From NCBI RefSeq assembly GCF_014649395.1, contig NZ_BMSY01000003.1:186001-250000 (forward strand): a stretch of DNA of 64,000 nt, read 5' to 3'. Shown in pieces: positions 61,187 through 64,000 of the stretch (position 1 is the stretch's first letter; the number at the start of each line of letters is the position of its first letter). Position numbers and translations under genes: made by a program. Below the pieces are notes generated by a model that saw nothing but the letters and a program-made list of their open reading frames with translations, was not told the origin of the DNA and did no database searches. This DNA comes from Streptomyces aureoverticillatus (GTDB taxonomy: Bacteria > Actinomycetota > Actinomycetes > Streptomycetales > Streptomycetaceae).

Positions 61187-61858
61187 TCACTCGGAATTCA
61201 AGGCTCCACCCCCATCAATTGCCTCGATTACCGGCGTGCGCACCAATTCGTACGCCTTCCACAAATCGCGCCCGACATACACATGCGTGGCCAGGTCGAC
61301 CAGCCGCGGATCTGCATTGATCGCGACCGAAACGGGCATTGCGGCGAACAGGTCCAGGTCGGACAGCGAGTCTCCGTACGCGACGCAATCGGCCCGCCCC
61401 ACCCCGAACTCTTCACAGAGCCGGTTCGCGATCTCCACCTTGGCCGCCGCGTTGAGAATGCCCGCTGGATTCACGGGCTCGGCGAACGGCACGGCCGGGA
61501 ACCGCGAGCCGTACGCGGCATGGGCGCCCCACTCCAGCAGCCGCTCCACGAAGAACGACGGAGAGAGCGAGACAACGGCGCAGTAGTCGCCGTTCGCACG
61601 GATCTCGGCCCAGGTGTCCCGTATGCCGAGCAGCCAAGGAGCCCCGTCGAAGGCCGCCGCCACATGGGCATCGGTGAGGCCCGCCCAGAGGCCATGCACC
61701 CGCACCGCGTACTCACCCGAGTCAATACGCCCCGCGACGAAGTCCCGCTCCAGCTCCGCGATCTCCTGCTCCAGGCCGAGCTGACGGGAGATCTCCACGG
61801 GCGCGGCGGTGCCGTACAGCAGCGTGCCGTCCAGGTCGAAGAGATGTAGGCGTGCCAT
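61187..61858 (-). CDS. HAD-family phosphatase (phosphoserine-phosphatase-like)
   Basis: The 223-residue HAD protein has motif I LHLFDLDGTLL, motif II VVSLSPSF, a Lys in AAKVEIANRL and motif IV YGDSLSDLDLF. A small helical cap lies between motifs I and II. The order resembles SerB and related C1-cap phosphatases. The substrate is unknown. It is divergent from the membrane protein gene at 61926, with a parS-like site between the two. Confidence 0.88.
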   Translation of the reverse strand: MARLHLFDLDGTLLYGTAAPVEISRQLGLEQEIAELERDFVAGRIDSGEYAVRVHGLWAGLTDAHVAAAFDGAPWLLGIRDTWAEIRANGDYCAVVSLSPSFFVERLLEWGAHAAYGSRFPAVPFAEPVNPAGILNAAAKVEIANRLCEEFGVGRADCVAYGDSLSDLDLFAAMPVSVAINADPRLVDLATHVYVGRDLWKAYELVRTPVIEAIDGGGALNSE

Positions 61859-61925
61859 GTACGCCGAGGCTAGTACCCGGGGTTACTCCCGCTGTCAGAC
61901 GCCCCGGCCCGCTTCACCCGGCACC

Positions 61926-62516
61926 GTGTTTCACGTGAAACTACGCCGCCCCGCACGCCGGGCCACCCTCGTCGTCCATGTCGCAGCCGCCGCCGGCTGG
62001 CTCGGGCTCACGCTCGGACTTGTCGCCCTCGCCGCGGCCGCGATCACCACCGATTCCGCCCCGACCATCGAGTCCTCCGTTCGCGCCATGAAGGTCTTCA
62101 CCGACTGGCTCGTACTCCCCCTGGCCTTCCTCACCCTGCTGAGCGGTCTGCTGCTCTCGCTGGGTACGTCCTGGGGCCTCGCGCGGCACCGCTGGGTCTA
62201 TACGAAGTTCTGGCTGACCCTGGCCACCACCGTCGCGTCGACCTTCGCGCTGCGTCCGGGGATCAATGACAACGTCGCGACCGTGGCCGCCGGAGAGCCG
62301 CTGGCCAGCACGACCGACCTCATCGCCGGACCCATCGTCTCGCTGAGCGCCTACGTCTTCATGACGGTCATCTCGGTCCTCAAGCCCTGGGGTCTGACCA
62401 GGCGCGGCCGACGTCTGCGCGCCGCTCACCAGTCCGACCAGAAGCAACTTGGCCAAAAGCAACGTGCTTCTACCCACAAAAAGGTGGACGCCGAGGTCAT
62501 GCGTCAGACAGCCTGA
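61926..62516 (+). CDS. Four-helix membrane protein (DUF2269-like)
   Basis: The 196-residue protein has four hydrophobic helices (around ATLVVHVAAAAGWLGLTLGL, WLVLPLAFLTLLSGLLLSLG, FWLTLATTVASTFAL and PIVSLSAYVFMTVISVLKPW) and a basic C-terminal tail with Gln/Lys. It resembles DUF2269 membrane proteins. Two in-frame GTG codons, 61926 and 61935, both sit in the parS-like sequence, and no ribosome binding site precedes either, so the true start is uncertain. It ends five bases before the GNAT gene. Confidence 0.75.
   Translation: MFHVKLRRPARRATLVVHVAAAAGWLGLTLGLVALAAAAITTDSAPTIESSVRAMKVFTDWLVLPLAFLTLLSGLLLSLGTSWGLARHRWVYTKFWLTLATTVASTFALRPGINDNVATVAAGEPLASTTDLIAGPIVSLSAYVFMTVISVLKPWGLTRRGRRLRAAHQSDQKQLGQKQRASTHKKVDAEVMRQTA
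61927..61942. promoter_or_regulatory. parS site, 15/16 match, at a membrane protein start codon
   Basis: TGTTTCACGTGAAACT contains the perfect 14-bp core GTTTCACGTGAAAC. As at cydCD, the reading frame at this site begins GTG TTT CAC GTG AAA, placing ParB-type binding over the translation start. Confidence 0.8.
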
Positions 62517-62521
62517 CCGGC

Positions 62522-63400
62522 GTGTCGACACCTACCCTCTCCGCACTGCCCATCCGCAGGCTGACTCCCCGCGATCTCGCGGCCTGCGCCGATCTGTCCG
62601 AGGACCGCGGCTGGCCCCGCGAGGAACACAAATGGGGCCTGCTGCTCTCGGCCGGAACGGGCTACGGCATCGACGACCCCGACGGCCCCGGCCTGATCGC
62701 CGCGTGCGTCGTGACCCAGTACGGCCCCCTTGAAAACCCCGGACTCTCGGCGATCGGCATGGTGCTGGTCGCCGAGCGCCATGCCCGCAAGGGCATCGGG
62801 CGCCATCTGATGCGCTACGTCACCGACTCCGCGGGCACCACCCCGCTCACCCTGCACGCGACGCCGAACGGCCGCCCCCTCTACGAACAGCTCGGCTTCA
62901 AGACGGTCGGCCGCGCCGAAATGGTCAGCGGCCGTTTCCGGACCGAGGACGCTGCCGACGACACTCCCGGCATCATCACCCGGGCGGCGACCGCGGAGGA
63001 CCTTCCCACCCTCATCAGGCTCGACACCGAGGTCTTCGGCCTGGACCGCACGCACGTGCTCACCCGCCTGCCGGCCTTCACCGACCAGCTCAGGGTCGCG
63101 GAGGCGAACGGCGAGATCATCGGCTACGCGGGCGCGTGGCCGAACATGGACACTCACGTCGTCGGCCCCCTCATCGCTCGTGACACGGAGACGGCGAAAG
63201 CGCTCATCGCCTCGCTCGGCGCCCGCACCGACCGGCCGCTGCGCACCGACATCGACGTACGCCACGAGGCGCTGCTGACCTGGGCGAAGGAGCGCGGCCT
63301 GGAACCTGTCGCCTTCAACGCCGTGATGACGTACGGCATCCAGGAACTGCCCGGCGACTGGACCCGCCGATTCGCGCCGCTGACAGTGGCCGCGGGCTGA
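62522..63400 (+). CDS. GNAT-family N-acetyltransferase
   Basis: The 292-residue protein has an N-terminal GNAT domain with the acetyl-CoA loop ERHARKGIGRHLM and a second, degenerate GNAT-like domain (about 165-290), an arrangement common in actinobacteria and often annotated as Acetyltransf_18 at the C-terminus. Substrate unknown. GTG follows the membrane protein stop by five bases, and the pair is probably one transcript. A long hairpin ends it. Confidence 0.87.
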   Translation: MSTPTLSALPIRRLTPRDLAACADLSEDRGWPREEHKWGLLLSAGTGYGIDDPDGPGLIAACVVTQYGPLENPGLSAIGMVLVAERHARKGIGRHLMRYVTDSAGTTPLTLHATPNGRPLYEQLGFKTVGRAEMVSGRFRTEDAADDTPGIITRAATAEDLPTLIRLDTEVFGLDRTHVLTRLPAFTDQLRVAEANGEIIGYAGAWPNMDTHVVGPLIARDTETAKALIASLGARTDRPLRTDIDVRHEALLTWAKERGLEPVAFNAVMTYGIQELPGDWTRRFAPLTVAAG

Positions 63401-63450
63401 GCAGCCGCCCACCGCCGGGGCCTCGGCAGGCCCCCGGTCGACGCGTCGAA

Positions 63451-63499
63451 GCCCGCCCCTTCAAGTGCCGTGGTTCTTCTGGCACTTGGAAGGGCGGGC
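63451..63499. terminator. Strong bidirectional terminator
   Basis: A 19-bp stem (GCCCGCCCCTTCAAGTGCC with GGCACTTGGAAGGGCGGGC, two G-T type mismatches) has an 11-base loop GTGGTTCTTCT and is followed by TTCTCTCTT. It lies between the convergent GNAT and HbpS-like genes. Confidence 0.9.
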
Positions 63500-63528
63500 T
63501 TCTCTCTTCCGCGGGGTGGCCGACCCGG

Positions 63529-63957
63529 CTACGCGAGGGCCTTCACGGCCGCCGTGGCGAACTCGTGGTCCTGCTCCGGGGCACCGCCGCCGACGCCGAT
63601 CGCGCCGATGAGGCGGCCGTCGCGGTGGACGGGCACGCCGCCCGCGATGAACAGGAGCGGCCGGTCGAGCGCCGTGGGCAGGGTGTGGAACGGACCGCCG
63701 GGCTGCACCGCATCGACAAGGTCGGCGGTCGGTGCGTTCAGTTGGAGCGCGGTGAACGCCTTGCGGGTGCTGGTCTCCCCGGATATCAGCACGGCCCGGT
63801 CGTCGCGCCGGAAGGCCAGGAGGTGACCGCCCGCGTCGAGGACGGTGACGCTGACCGTGACGTCTGCGGCTTCGGCGGCGCGGTGGGCAGCGGCCACGAG
63901 GGTCTCGGCGTCGCTGGTGGTCAGGGGGGTGATGGCGGGGGCGGGGGTGGTGCTCAT
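63529..63957 (-). CDS. GlcG/HbpS-family heme-binding-like protein
   Basis: The 142-residue protein matches the GlcG/HbpS family: VTVLDAGGHLLAFRRDD, STRKAFTALQ, GGVPVHRDGRLIGAIGVGGG and the final DHEFATAAVKAL. HbpS of S. reticuli binds heme and partners the SenS-SenR two-component system, but this protein lacks a signal peptide and no sensor kinase lies alongside, so a GlcG-like or DhaG-like role is equally possible. The ATG follows AAAGGAG at ideal spacing. The window ends 43 bases upstream. Confidence 0.87.
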   Translation of the reverse strand: MSTTPAPAITPLTTSDAETLVAAAHRAAEAADVTVSVTVLDAGGHLLAFRRDDRAVLISGETSTRKAFTALQLNAPTADLVDAVQPGGPFHTLPTALDRPLLFIAGGVPVHRDGRLIGAIGVGGGAPEQDHEFATAAVKALA

Positions 63958-64000
63958 GAGGGTTTCTCCTTTGGAAGTGGTCAGTGGTGCGCGGGCACCG

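Overview
This window is high-GC chromosomal DNA from a Streptomyces. The evidence is the G/C third-position bias, frequent GTG starts, leaderless promoters with TAGGGT-like -10 boxes, SsgA and its IclR-type activator SsgR, a fused cydCD gene, a cydA promoter with a perfect Rex operator, and parS-like sequences of the TGTTTCACGTGAAACA type. Gene content and order match, from memory, the part of the S. coelicolor chromosome around SCO3920-SCO3970, close to oriC. I see no insertion sequence, prophage, CRISPR array, tRNA or rRNA gene.

Layout. 1-8.1 kb: the 3' end of a SpoIIE-type phosphatase gene, an Xaa-Pro aminopeptidase, an MFS exporter, an AhpD-like gene divergent from a MocR/PdxR regulator, an HxlR regulator divergent from a NAD(P)-binding oxidoreductase with a likely operator between them, and an RsbW-like kinase. 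8.4-14.8 kb: an extracytoplasmic copper set (His/Met-rich membrane protein, YcnI, Sco, PCuAC/EcuC, CopC-CopD fusion, Dyp peroxidase DtpA). 14.9-18.7 kb: pheA, a 694-bp gap with a DnaA-box cluster, serS and a HAD phosphatase. 19.1-23.2 kb, minus strand: two ATPase/permease ABC pairs plus a small basic protein. 23.5-28.1 kb: an operon of M24 peptidase, epoxide hydrolase-SDR fusion (EphD-like), a protein with a diiron-like ExxH pattern, and a MerR regulator. 28.1-32.5 kb: a second DnaA-box cluster, kptA, a hypothetical gene, an LLM oxidoreductase, a HAD phosphatase and an M23 peptidase.

32.7-40.9 kb, minus strand: cydA-cydB-cydCD, encoding cytochrome bd oxidase and its ABC exporter, under a Rex operator and followed by a DevS-like GAF histidine kinase. 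41-48.9 kb: cyclophilin-like protein, HisC-type aminotransferase, 26-bp tandem repeats, LacI regulator, metallophosphoesterase with a Gln/Pro-rich arm, a two-helix membrane protein and a TerD-VWA fusion. 49-54.4 kb: thiC with a TPP riboswitch, a YibE/F-type membrane protein, a (CACCG)16 microsatellite, ssgA and ssgR, and a small membrane protein. 54.6-64 kb: cupin, PF04020 membrane protein, ptpA, a cystathionine lyase-like enzyme, LysR regulator, Nudix hydrolase, globin-reductase with a long disordered arm, HAD phosphatase, DUF2269-like membrane protein, GNAT acetyltransferase and an HbpS-like protein.

The most noteworthy signals lie outside the gene list. Four parS-like sites (15/16 each) are spread over 48 kb; two sit exactly at likely GTG start codons and one lies inside dtpA. 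Two clusters of DnaA boxes lie about 12 kb apart. Several genes carry short tandem duplications of their 3' ends, and a genome-wide-type Streptomyces repeat appears to have become coding sequence inside the CydD-CydC linker.
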